From contig DASZFP010000163.1 in the NCBI GenBank assembly GCA_035939615.1, forward strand, positions 1-30,050: a DNA stretch of 30,050 nt, in the 5' to 3' direction. Source of the DNA: VBCK01 sp035939615 (GTDB taxonomy: Bacteria > Pseudomonadota > Gammaproteobacteria > Burkholderiales > Burkholderiaceae_F). Position numbers and translations under genes: made by a program. Positions 1 to 8,084 of this stretch are shown in pieces. The notes below the pieces were generated by a model. It ran no database searches, was not told the DNA's origin, and saw only the letters and a list, made by a program, of their open reading frames with translations. Position 1 is the stretch's first letter, and the number at the start of each line of letters is the position of its first letter.

Positions 1-2
1 TG

Positions 3-1613
3 CGCTTCACCTTCCTGCCGATTGCCTGCTCACTGACCTCGCTGGTGTGGCAGTTCGGCACGCTGCACCTTCTGGGCTTCGGCCTGGATCCGCTGGCGAT
101 CCTGGTGCCCTTCCTGGTGTTCTCGATCGGCGTGTCGCACGGCGTACAGCAGATCAATTTCATCGTACGCGAGATCGCGCACGGCAAGAGCACCTTCGAT
201 GCCGCACGCGCCAGCTTCTCCGGCCTGCTGGTCCCGGGCACGCTGGCCCTGGTGACCGCCTTTGTCTCGTTCGTCACGCTGATTCTGATCCCGATCCCGA
301 TGGTGCGCGAGCTGGCGATCACGGCGGCGATCGGCGTGGCCTACAAGATCGTCACCAATCTGGTGATGCTGCCGGTGGCCGCCTCGTTCTTCCATTTCGA
401 CAAGGCCTTCGCCGACAAAGCGATGCTCGAGCGCGAGCGCCGCGCGCGCTGGCTCAGGCAACTGTCGCGCGTTTCGGAGCCCGGCAACGCGGTGTTCATC
501 GTGTTTGTTACGGCTGTCGTGCTGGCGCTGGCGGTCTGGCAGAGCCGCGACCGGGTGGTCGGCACGCTGCAGGCCGGCGCGCCCGAGCTGCGCGCCGACA
601 GCCGCTACAACCGCGATGCGGTCGACATCGCCAGCAACTACGACGCCGGCCTGGACTGGCTGACGGTGGTCGTGGAACTGGCACCCAAGCCGGACAACTG
701 CTCGCGCGTTGCCCTGGCGCCCTACGAGGAGGACCTGGTCTGGACGCTGCAGAACGCCCCGGGCGTGGTGGGAGTTGCCTCGTTCACCACGATGACACGT
801 ACCTACAGCGAGGGCTACAACGAGAACAATCCGAAGATGAGCGTGGTGCCGATCGACCCGGTCAACTACGCCGGACTGACGATCGAGATCAACCGGGTGC
901 GCGGCTTCATCAGCAACGACTGCAACATGACGGCGGTGCACGCCTACCTGACCGACCACAAGGCCACGACCATCCAGAAGGTGATCGACGTCGTCAAGCA
1001 GTTCCGCGCCGAACAGAAGCTCGATGGCGTGACGGTGCGGCTCGCCTCGGGCAACGCCGGCGTGCTGGCCGCCATCAACGAGGAGGTCTCGCGCAGCGAG
1101 CTGCCGATGCTGCTGTGGGTGTACGCGGCCATCGCGATCCTGGTGCTGATCGCCTACCGCGATCTGCGGGCGGTCATTGCCTGCTGCCTGCCGCTGACGG
1201 TCGCCACCTTCATCGGCTACTGGTTCATGAAGGAGCTGGAGATCGGCCTCACCGTGGCCACATTGCCGGTGATGGTGCTGGCGGTCGGGATCGGCGTGGA
1301 CTACGCCTTTTACATCTACAACAGGCTGCAGTCGCACCTGGCGCAGGGCGAGCCGATCGTGGCGGCGCTCGAACGCTCGATCATGGAGGTCGGGGTGGCC
1401 ACCATCTTCACCGCGATCACGCTGGCGGTGGGCGTGGTGACCTGGTCCTTCTCGGCCCTGAAGTTCCAGGCCGACATGGGCAAGCTGCTGGCGTTCATGT
1501 TCATCATCAACCTCGTGATGGCGATGACCGCGCTGCCGGCCCTTGCCGTCGTGCTGGAGCGGCTCTTCCCGAGGCGCAAGCCCGTGCACATCCCGGGCGT
1601 GCTGCAGCACTGA
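3..1613 (+). CDS. RND/MMPL-superfamily exporter, C-terminal part (5' end outside window)
   Basis: Inner-membrane efflux protein of the RND superfamily, MMPL/HpnN-like branch, probably driven by proton flow. The reading frame is open from the first bases of the window, so the N-terminus lies upstream. What is visible is a helix bundle (motif LGFGLDPLAILVPFLVF), a soluble periplasmic loop of roughly 300 residues containing two cysteines, then a second bundle with GIGVDYAFYIYNR, whose Asp sits where RND proteins carry the proton-relay acid. It ends in a helix followed by a basic tail (RLFPRRKP). The next gene, 71 bases on, is a secreted YCF48-like protein; in many proteobacteria this pair sits with DUF1302 and DUF1329 genes, so those are expected upstream. 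The substrate is unknown; hydrophobic compounds are the usual guess for this type. Confidence 0.85.
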   Translation, partial: RFTFLPIACSLTSLVWQFGTLHLLGFGLDPLAILVPFLVFSIGVSHGVQQINFIVREIAHGKSTFDAARASFSGLLVPGTLALVTAFVSFVTLILIPIPMVRELAITAAIGVAYKIVTNLVMLPVAASFFHFDKAFADKAMLERERRARWLRQLSRVSEPGNAVFIVFVTAVVLALAVWQSRDRVVGTLQAGAPELRADSRYNRDAVDIASNYDAGLDWLTVVVELAPKPDNCSRVALAPYEEDLVWTLQNAPGVVGVASFTTMTRTYSEGYNENNPKMSVVPIDPVNYAGLTIEINRVRGFISNDCNMTAVHAYLTDHKATTIQKVIDVVKQFRAEQKLDGVTVRLASGNAGVLAAINEEVSRSELPMLLWVYAAIAILVLIAYRDLRAVIACCLPLTVATFIGYWFMKELEIGLTVATLPVMVLAVGIGVDYAFYIYNRLQSHLAQGEPIVAALERSIMEVGVATIFTAITLAVGVVTWSFSALKFQADMGKLLAFMFIINLVMAMTALPALAVVLERLFPRRKPVHIPGVLQH

Positions 1614-1684
1614 GGACCACCCGGACCGGCCGTTTCGATCCTCCTTGAGCCGAGCATGAACCCGAGATTCGACCTGGATTGGCG

Positions 1685-2704
1685 ATGAAAGCAACGCTCT
1701 GTCGATCGATGAAGTATCTGCCTGTGATGCTGTGGCTCATGGCCCTGGTCGGGCCGACCCTGGCCCAGCAGACAGTAGCCGGGGGAGTCGCTGGCGACGC
1801 GACCCAGCTGATGAAGGAACTGCAGCACCTTCCGGCGTTGCACCTGGCCCACCCGACGCACGCCCAGATCCTGGCGGCGGCCCGCGCCGGGGCCCGGGTG
1901 GTCGCCGTCGGCGACCACGGGACGGTGCTGCTGTCGGACGACCAGGGCAGGTCGTGGCGCCAGGCGCGCGAGGTGCCGACGCGGGTGATGCTGACCTCGG
2001 TGAGTTTCGCCGGCGACAAGCTGGGCTGGGCGGTTGGCCACTGGGGCTTGATCCTGCACACCGCGGATGGCGGCGAAACCTGGAAGCTGCAACGCTCCGA
2101 CACCACCGTCGACCAGCCGCTGTTCTCGGTGTATTTCTCGGACGCCTCGAACGGGATCGCCGTCGGCCTGTGGTCGCTTGTGGTGCGCACAACCGACGGG
2201 GGTGCCAGCTGGACCCAGGTCAAGATGCCTGCGCTGAACGCAAAGGAAACGGCCGGGCCGAATCTGTACGAGATCTTCCCTGGCCGAGGCGCCATCCTGT
2301 ACGTTGCGGCCGAGCAGGGCCTGGTCTACCGGTCGCCCGATAGCGGCACGACCTGGACTCTGATCAAGACGGGCAACCGCGGCTCCTTCTGGGCCGGGCT
2401 GAAGCTGCCCGACGACTCCGTACTGGTGGCCGGCCTGAACGGCAAGATCTGGCGCAGTAGCGACGAGGGCAAGACCTGGAACGAACTGAACAGCGGCGTC
2501 ACCGCCTCGATCACGGACCTGGCTCTGGGGTCCGACGGCAGCGTGACTGGTGTCGGGCTGGAGGGCGCCGTGGTGAACAGCAAGGACGGCACGATCTTCA
2601 CCGCCAGCCCGCGGACCGACCGCGCCCCGCTGACGGCGGTGTTGCTGGACGGCAAGGCCGCCCCGCTGCTTTTTTCCAAGGATGGCGTGGTCGGTGCCAA
2701 CTGA
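1685..2704 (+). CDS. Secreted YCF48-like beta-propeller protein (BNR repeats)
   Basis: Predicted periplasmic or exported beta-propeller of the YCF48/HCF136-like family, 339 residues. A signal peptide is clear (KYLPVMLWLMALVGPTLA, cut before QQ). Repeated Asp-box/BNR signatures follow: SDDQGRSW, TADGGETW, TTDGGASW, SPDSGTTW, SSDEGKTW, each on one propeller blade. In plants and cyanobacteria the family helps assemble photosystem II; heterotrophic proteobacteria have it next to RND/MMPL exporters, where it is probably an extracytoplasmic partner of the transporter. The ATG at 1685 is chosen; a TTG at 1679 and an ATG at 1709, which would give the tightest signal peptide, are in frame. No strong ribosome binding site is visible, which fits translation coupled to the exporter gene upstream. 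Confidence 0.82.
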   Translation: MKATLCRSMKYLPVMLWLMALVGPTLAQQTVAGGVAGDATQLMKELQHLPALHLAHPTHAQILAAARAGARVVAVGDHGTVLLSDDQGRSWRQAREVPTRVMLTSVSFAGDKLGWAVGHWGLILHTADGGETWKLQRSDTTVDQPLFSVYFSDASNGIAVGLWSLVVRTTDGGASWTQVKMPALNAKETAGPNLYEIFPGRGAILYVAAEQGLVYRSPDSGTTWTLIKTGNRGSFWAGLKLPDDSVLVAGLNGKIWRSSDEGKTWNELNSGVTASITDLALGSDGSVTGVGLEGAVVNSKDGTIFTASPRTDRAPLTAVLLDGKAAPLLFSKDGVVGAN

Positions 2705-2770
2705 TGACGTAGGATGATTGCTCAGGCCCGGGCGCGCTGCACCGCCGGGCGCCCGCCGACCTCCCTTGGC

Positions 2771-2785
2771 CCGCCCGCCGGGCGG
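2771..2785 (+). other. Short GC-rich inverted repeat between the YCF48 and aldehyde dehydrogenase genes
   Basis: CCGCCCG and CGGGCGG are perfect complements separated by one base. The repeat lies in the 107-base gap before the aldehyde dehydrogenase gene. It has no T-run, so as a terminator it would be weak; it could equally be a protein-binding site upstream of the next gene. Its function is uncertain. Confidence 0.2.
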
Positions 2786-2811
2786 CCGAAATCGAACCCA
2801 GGAGAGCGAAA

Positions 2812-4326
2812 ATGACCGCGACCGCCACTGACCGAACCTCGTCACGCTACTGGCACGACCGCGCCGCTCACGTCAAGCCCGAGACCGGATTGTTCATCGA
2901 CGGGCGGTTCGTGAACGCGGCCTCGGGGGCGCGCTTCCAGACACTGAACCCGGCCACGCGCCAGGTGCTGGCCGAAGTGGCGCAGGGCGCCGCCAAGGAC
3001 GTCGATCTGGCGGTGGCGGCGGCCCGCAAGGCCTTTCGCAGCGGACGCTGGTCGCGCATCGCTCCGCGTGCGCGCATGGACGTCCTGTTCAAGGTGGCTC
3101 GATTGCTCGAGCAGCATGCGGACGACCTGGCGCTGCTCGACTGCCTGGACATGGGCAAGCCGATCTCGGAGCTCGTCAACATCGACCTTCCGGGCAGCGT
3201 AATGACCTGGCAGTATTTTGCCGAGACGATCGACAAGATCGAGGGCGCCGTCACCAGCACCGATCCGTCGGCGCTGCACCTGATCACGCGCGAACCCCTG
3301 GGCGTGGTCGGCTGCGTGGTCCCCTGGAACTACCCCTTGATGATGGCGTCGTGGAAGAGCGCGCCGGCGCTCGCGGCCGGCAACTCGGTCGTGCTCAAGC
3401 CCGCCGAGCAGTCGCCGCTGAGCGCCCTGCTGCTGGCGAAGCTGCTGGCCGAGGCCGGCGTTCCGGACGGCGTGTTCAACGTGGTCAACGGCTACGGCGA
3501 AGACACCGGCCGCGCGCTCGGGCTGCACATGGACGTGAACAAGATCGCGTTCACCGGATCGACCGAGGTGGGCAAGCTGATGATGGTCTACGCCGGGCAG
3601 TCGAACATGAAGCGGGTCAGCACCGAGTGCGGCGGCAAAACCCCGCAGATCATCCTGCGCGATGTGGGCGATCTGGACGTGGCAGTGCGCTACGCGGTCA
3701 ACGGCATCTACGGCAACCAGGGCGAGGTCTGCAATGCGGGCTCCCGGCTCCTGGTGCAGGAGGCGCTGGCGGACACCTTCATCGAACGCTTCAAGCAGCA
3801 GGCGGCCGCATCGTTCCAGCCGGGCGATCCGCTCGACCCGGCGACCACCCTGGGGCCCCTGGTGACGCAGGAGCAGCAAAAGCGCGTGCTCGGCTACATC
3901 GAGGCGGGCAAGGCCGATGGCGCCAAGCTGGCGATGGGCGGCACGATTCCGACCGGGTTTCAGCAGGGCAACTACGTGTCGCCGACGCTGTTCACCGGCG
4001 TGAAGTCCTCGATGAAGATTGCGCAGGAGGAGATCTTCGGACCGGTGGCCGCGGTGATTCCGTTCAAGGACGTGGCCGATGCGACCCGGATCGCCAACGA
4101 TTCGATCTACGGGCTGGCCGCCAGCATCTGGACCTCGGATCTGACGACCGCGCATCGCCTGGCGCGCGACGTCGAAGCCGGCGTGGTCTGGGTCAACTGC
4201 TTCGACCATGGCGACATGACGCAGCCGTTCGGCGGCTACAAGCAGTCGGGCCAGGGCCGCGACAAGTGCTTCGAAACGGTGCTGGCGCACATGCAGACCA
4301 AGTCGATCTGGATCAACCTGGGCTGA
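2812..4326 (+). CDS. NAD(P)-dependent aldehyde dehydrogenase, PuuC-like
   Basis: Cytoplasmic aldehyde dehydrogenase, 504 residues, oxidising an aldehyde to a carboxylate with NAD(P)+. The family signatures are in order: VVPWNYPLMM and KPAEQSPLSAL (cofactor site), FTGSTEVGK, TECGGKTP with general-base Glu272, GNQGEVCNAGS with catalytic Cys307, EEIFGPV, and a C-terminal PFGGYKQSGQGRDK. The N-terminal YWHDRA and the C-terminal DHGDMTQPFGG resemble E. coli PuuC (gamma-glutamyl-gamma-aminobutyraldehyde dehydrogenase) more than other branches, so an omega-amino-aldehyde substrate is plausible but not proven. The start is supported by AGGAGAG just upstream. A permease gene begins 8 bases after the stop, suggesting the two are co-transcribed and the aldehyde derives from an imported amine. 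Confidence 0.88.
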   Translation: MTATATDRTSSRYWHDRAAHVKPETGLFIDGRFVNAASGARFQTLNPATRQVLAEVAQGAAKDVDLAVAAARKAFRSGRWSRIAPRARMDVLFKVARLLEQHADDLALLDCLDMGKPISELVNIDLPGSVMTWQYFAETIDKIEGAVTSTDPSALHLITREPLGVVGCVVPWNYPLMMASWKSAPALAAGNSVVLKPAEQSPLSALLLAKLLAEAGVPDGVFNVVNGYGEDTGRALGLHMDVNKIAFTGSTEVGKLMMVYAGQSNMKRVSTECGGKTPQIILRDVGDLDVAVRYAVNGIYGNQGEVCNAGSRLLVQEALADTFIERFKQQAAASFQPGDPLDPATTLGPLVTQEQQKRVLGYIEAGKADGAKLAMGGTIPTGFQQGNYVSPTLFTGVKSSMKIAQEEIFGPVAAVIPFKDVADATRIANDSIYGLAASIWTSDLTTAHRLARDVEAGVVWVNCFDHGDMTQPFGGYKQSGQGRDKCFETVLAHMQTKSIWINLG

Positions 4327-4333
4327 TCGCCGC

Positions 4334-5824
4334 GTGAGCGAAACCGCCCAGACCGCGGAGCAGGACGCCCGACAGCTCAAGGCGCTCGGCTACACCTCCC
4401 ACTTCGACCGCACGATGTCGATCTGGGAGAACTTCTCGCTGGGCTTCACGTATCTGTCCCCGGTGGTCGGCGTCTACACGCTGTTTGCGATGTCCTTTTC
4501 CACCGGCGGGCCGCCGATCGTATGGTCGTACGTGCTGATCGGCCTGGCCCAGCTGCTGGTGTGCCTGGTGTTCGGCGAGATCGTGTCGCAATTCCCGATC
4601 TCGGGCGGCTTGTATCCCTGGGCGCGGCGCCTGGTCGGCAAGCGCTGGGCCTGGATGGCCGGATGGGTCTACGTCTGGGCCCTGTGGGTCACGGTGGCGG
4701 CGGTGGCGACCGGCGGGGCGCCGTTCTTCGCGACGCTGATCGGCGTCGACATCAGCCCGGCCGTCACGACCGCGATCGCAGTGGCGATGATCGCAGCGGC
4801 GCTGGTGATGAACCTAAGCGGCACCCGGCTGCTCTCGCGGGTTGCGATGTTCGGCTTCGTCTGCGAGCTGATCGGTGCCATCGCGGTCGGCATCTACCTG
4901 CTGCTGTTCGCGCGGCACCAGGACTGGTCGGCGCTGTTCGACACGCGGCGGGTGGTGCCGGACGGCGCGTACTGGCCGGCGTTCTTCGCGGCGGCGCTGG
5001 CCCCGATGTTCTGCTACTACGGCTTCGAGGCCTGCGGCGACGTCGCCGAGGAGACGCCCAACGCCAGCCGTACGATCCCGAAGGCGATGCGGATGACGAT
5101 CTACGTCGGCGGGTTCGCGGCGATCCTGGTCTGCCTGGCGCTGGTGATGGCGGTGCCCGACGTCGGCGCCGTGCTCAAGGGCGACGACAAGGACCCGGTT
5201 GCCACGACGCTGCGCGCGGCGATGGGTGAGTGGGGGTTCCGCGCCGTCATCGCGATTGTGCTGGTGTCCTTCGGTTCGTGCGTCCTGAGCCTGCAGGCCG
5301 CCGCCAGTCGGGTTGTGTTCGCCTATGCGCGCGACGACATGATCGCCGGCAGCGAATGGCTCAAGCGCCTGTCGCCCCGCACACACGTGCCGACCCTCTC
5401 GCTGGTGCTTTCCGGGGCGATCCCGGCCGCCATCGCGGTATCGGGGTTGTGGTTGCCGAACGCGGTGGCCACGATCATCAATTTCGCGGCGATCGGCATC
5501 TACGTGGCGTTCCTGATGATCGTGCTGGGCGCGCTGATCGCGCGCCTGCGCGGATGGCAGCCCGCCGGCCCGTTCTCGCTGGGCGCGTTCGGCTGGGCCG
5601 TGAACATCGCCGCGTTCGCCTGGCAGGTGCTGGCGATCACCGACATGGGATGGCCGCGCAGTCCCCAGGATCCCTGGTGGAGCAACTATTCGGTGTTGTT
5701 CACGACCGCCGTCGTGCTGGGCCTGGGTCTTGTGTACATGATTGTCGCGCGGCCCTATGACCGGGGTCAGGCGCCCGCCGGCGACGCACCGAATTTGTCT
5801 CTGAACATGGAGGGGGTCCGATGA
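4334..5824 (+). CDS. APC-superfamily amino acid/amine permease (ACT-like)
   Basis: Inner-membrane secondary transporter of about 12 helices, 496 residues. The N-terminus (GYTSHFDRTMSIWENFSLGF) and the segments SFSTGGPPIVWSY and FGEIVSQFPISGGLYPWARR are typical of the amino acid/choline (ACT) branch of the APC superfamily, whose members import choline, GABA, polyamines or amino acids. It starts with GTG 8 bases after the dehydrogenase stop and its TGA overlaps the ATG of the next gene (ATGA), so the three genes are probably one transcript. The dehydrogenase next door suggests an amine or amino acid that yields an aldehyde. The exact substrate cannot be read from the sequence. Confidence 0.85.
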   Translation: MSETAQTAEQDARQLKALGYTSHFDRTMSIWENFSLGFTYLSPVVGVYTLFAMSFSTGGPPIVWSYVLIGLAQLLVCLVFGEIVSQFPISGGLYPWARRLVGKRWAWMAGWVYVWALWVTVAAVATGGAPFFATLIGVDISPAVTTAIAVAMIAAALVMNLSGTRLLSRVAMFGFVCELIGAIAVGIYLLLFARHQDWSALFDTRRVVPDGAYWPAFFAAALAPMFCYYGFEACGDVAEETPNASRTIPKAMRMTIYVGGFAAILVCLALVMAVPDVGAVLKGDDKDPVATTLRAAMGEWGFRAVIAIVLVSFGSCVLSLQAAASRVVFAYARDDMIAGSEWLKRLSPRTHVPTLSLVLSGAIPAAIAVSGLWLPNAVATIINFAAIGIYVAFLMIVLGALIARLRGWQPAGPFSLGAFGWAVNIAAFAWQVLAITDMGWPRSPQDPWWSNYSVLFTTAVVLGLGLVYMIVARPYDRGQAPAGDAPNLSLNMEGVR

Positions 5825-6267
5825 ATACCAAATCGTGTGCACTCACAGCAGCGGCCGCCGCCGTCGCGCTGCTGTGGCCGTCTGCACCCGTGCAGGCCGT
5901 CGAGCGCCTGACCGTTGTCGAGCGCCCGACCGACGAGAGGACGATCAACCTGAGCGGAAAGCCCGACGCCATCGGCGATCTGCTGGTCTTCGCCAATCCG
6001 GTGTTCGACGCCGCCAACAAGGTTCAGGTCGGAACCGACCAGGGCTACTGCGTGCGCACCGTGGTCGGCAAGAGCTGGGAGTGCTTCTGGACCCTGATCC
6101 TGAAGCAGGGCCTGATCACGGTCGAGGGTCCGTTCTACGACACCGGCGACTCGACGTTCGTCGTGACCGGCGGCAGCGGCAAGTACTTCGGCGCCAAGGG
6201 CAGTATGAAGCTGCATTGGCGCGACGCCAAGGGTTCGGCCTACGACTTCGTCTATGACCTGCAATAG
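5821..6267 (+). CDS. Small secreted allene-oxide-cyclase-like (AOC/dirigent barrel) protein
   Basis: Exported protein of 148 residues with a signal peptide (hydrophobic AAAAAVALLW, cut after VQA near residue 26). The mature part resembles bacterial AOC-like barrel domains: GDLLVFANPVFD, VGTDQGYCVRTV, GPFYDTGDSTFVVTGG, GKYFGAKGSMKLH. Two cysteines (in GYCVR and WECFW) could form a disulfide in the periplasm. Plant homologues are allene oxide cyclase and dirigent proteins; the role of bacterial members is unknown, and there is no reason to assume jasmonate chemistry here. Its start overlaps the stop of the upstream permease gene by four bases, so its translation is coupled to transport; it might bind or shape the transported compound, which is inference only. 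Confidence 0.7.
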   Translation: MNTKSCALTAAAAAVALLWPSAPVQAVERLTVVERPTDERTINLSGKPDAIGDLLVFANPVFDAANKVQVGTDQGYCVRTVVGKSWECFWTLILKQGLITVEGPFYDTGDSTFVVTGGSGKYFGAKGSMKLHWRDAKGSAYDFVYDLQ

Positions 6268-6294
6268 CGGCCGCCCCGGCCCGATAACTCTTTG

Positions 6295-6305
6295 GTGGTA
6301 ACCAC
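6295..6305 (+). promoter_or_regulatory. Palindrome upstream of the second permease gene, possible operator
   Basis: GTGGTAACCAC is a perfect palindrome about a central base, lying 10 bases upstream of the putative -35 element of the following promoter. That position suits an activator or repressor site. It resembles but does not match the TGGT-N3-ACCA half-site pattern of FadR-type GntR regulators. No regulator gene is adjacent. Confidence 0.25.
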
Positions 6306-6314
6306 TCGTGAGCA

Positions 6315-6344
6315 TTGTTCGAGCGGTGAACGCATCTTGATAAT
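6315..6344 (+). promoter_or_regulatory. Sigma70-type promoter for the second permease gene
   Basis: TTGTTC (6315-6320) and GATAAT (6339-6344) are separated by 18 bases in an otherwise GC-rich gap. Transcription would start near 6351, about 20 bases before the TTG start codon at 6372, leaving room for the purine-rich ribosome binding site GAGAGGGG. This would let the permease and GcvT-like genes be expressed separately from the genes upstream. Confidence 0.4.
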
Positions 6345-6371
6345 CGCGCTGGATCCGAGAGGGGCAGTCCG

Positions 6372-8066
6372 TTGAGCGGCGTGCAAACGAATCCGGTAGC
6401 GCCCGGCGTTGCCAGCGAAAAGGCGTCGGCCGGCCTGGAGCGGGGCATCGACTGGACCGGCGCCTTCTGGGTCGCCAGCGGCGTTCCCCCGCTGGTTCTT
6501 TTCTCGATCGGCGCAGTGGCCGCCACCGTCGGCAAGCCGACCTGGATCGTGTTCGCCGCGTCGATCGCGATGGGCTTTATCCAGTCGTTCACCTATGCGG
6601 AAATCGCCGGTCTTTTTCCGCACAAGTCGGGCGGGACCTCCGTCTACGGGGCGATCGCCTGGGTGCGGTACAGCAAGATCGTTGCGCCGCTGTCGGTCTG
6701 GTGCAACTGCTTTGCCTGGTCGCCGGTGCTGGCGATCGGCTCCGGGCTGGCGGCCGGCTACATACTGACCGGGCTGTTCGCGCCGGACGCTGCGATCAAT
6801 ACCTGGCAGTGGACGCTGCTGGACCTGGGCGCGGTCAAGTCCGGCCTGACCTTCCGGATCAATGCGACCGCGATACTGGGCGCCGTGCTGCTGATCGCGG
6901 TCAAGCTGATCCAGGACGGCGGCATCCTGCGCTCGGCCAACACGACCAAGGTCATCAGCATCTCGGCGATGATCCCCTTGCTGCTGATCGGCGTCGTGCC
7001 CCTGATCACCGGCGACGTGGTCAAGGCCAACTTCCTGCCGCTGGTGCCGATCGCGCACGACGCGCACGGCAACCTGGTCGAGGGCTCCTGGAATCTGGCG
7101 GGCTGGACCGTGATCGCCGGCGGCATGTTCCTGGCGGGCTGGTCGACCTACGGTTTCGAGACCGCGGTGTGCTACACGGGCGAGTTCAAGAATCCGAAGG
7201 TCGATACCTTCAAAGCCATTTTCTATTCGGGATTGCTGTGCATCGCCGCTTACACGCTGGTGCCGTTCGCCTTCCAGGGTTACCTCGGACTGGGCGAACT
7301 GGTCAAGCCGGCCGAGCTCGATGCGGCCGGCAACGTGGTGACCCCCGCGATCTACGGCGGCATGCTGGCGCCCGACATCTACAGCGGCGCCGGGGTCGCG
7401 GCCGTGATGGCGAAAATGGTGCACGGCGGGCGGATCGTGGGAGCCATCGTGGTCGTGATGATGATCCTGGCGATCGTGCTGTCGATCATGACCTCGCTGG
7501 CGGGGACTTCGCGCACGCTGTACCAGGCCTCGCTGGACGGCTGGCTGCCGCGTTACCTGTCCAAGGTCAACGAGCACGGCGCTCCCACCAACGCGATGCT
7601 GACCAACCTGGGGTTCAACCTGGTGCTGCTGCTGATGTCGGACTACGTGTTCGTCCTGGGCGCCTCGAACATCGGCTACCTGATCTTCAACTTTCTGAAC
7701 CTGAACGCCGGTTGGATCCACCGGATGGACCGCCCGGACCAGGAGCGGCCGTGGAAGGCGCCCACCGCGATCATCGCGGTGGGTACCGTGCTGTCGTTCG
7801 TGAACCTGGCCTTCGTGGGAATGGGTGCCGACGTGTACGGCGACGGCACGCTCAGGACGGGCCTGCTGTTCGCCACGCTGATCGTTCCGATTTTCTGCTA
7901 TCGCCATTACCTGCAGGACAAGGGGCGGTTTCCGGACTCGATGCTGCAGGAAATGGAGCTGGGTGACGGCACGCGACTGACGCGCCGGGCCGGTTGGCTG
8001 CCCTATGCCGCCCTGGTCCTGGGCGCCGTCGTCGTCTACGTGACGCACCGGCTGGCCGTGTACTGA
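6372..8066 (+). CDS. APC-superfamily amino acid permease
   Basis: Inner-membrane amino acid/amine permease, 564 residues, with about 12 to 14 hydrophobic segments. Family features include GLERGIDWTGAFWVASGVP at the N-terminus, the helix SFTYAEIAGLFPHKSGGTSVYG typical of APC transporters, and STYGFETAVCYTGEFKNP. It is longer than the usual 450-500 residues because of a loop around residues 145-260 and a C-terminal extension. The TTG start follows a strong GAGAGGGG site. It differs clearly from the permease at 4334, so the cluster has two importers, perhaps for related compounds. The GcvT-like gene follows after 18 bases in the same direction and is probably co-transcribed. Substrate unknown. 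Confidence 0.82.
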   Translation: MSGVQTNPVAPGVASEKASAGLERGIDWTGAFWVASGVPPLVLFSIGAVAATVGKPTWIVFAASIAMGFIQSFTYAEIAGLFPHKSGGTSVYGAIAWVRYSKIVAPLSVWCNCFAWSPVLAIGSGLAAGYILTGLFAPDAAINTWQWTLLDLGAVKSGLTFRINATAILGAVLLIAVKLIQDGGILRSANTTKVISISAMIPLLLIGVVPLITGDVVKANFLPLVPIAHDAHGNLVEGSWNLAGWTVIAGGMFLAGWSTYGFETAVCYTGEFKNPKVDTFKAIFYSGLLCIAAYTLVPFAFQGYLGLGELVKPAELDAAGNVVTPAIYGGMLAPDIYSGAGVAAVMAKMVHGGRIVGAIVVVMMILAIVLSIMTSLAGTSRTLYQASLDGWLPRYLSKVNEHGAPTNAMLTNLGFNLVLLLMSDYVFVLGASNIGYLIFNFLNLNAGWIHRMDRPDQERPWKAPTAIIAVGTVLSFVNLAFVGMGADVYGDGTLRTGLLFATLIVPIFCYRHYLQDKGRFPDSMLQEMELGDGTRLTRRAGWLPYAALVLGAVVVYVTHRLAVY

Positions 8067-8084
8067 TTCCGCAGGAGAACCATC

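Noticed and set aside
30..1694. Long open frame on the minus strand opposite the exporter gene
   Set aside because: The protein is full of His, Arg, Asp and Gln with no domain, typical of the antisense of a GC-rich gene; the plus strand is a clear transporter.
1685..2704. Photosynthesis gene (photosystem II assembly factor)
   Set aside because: No other photosynthetic gene is present, and YCF48-like proteins beside RND exporters occur in non-photosynthetic proteobacteria.
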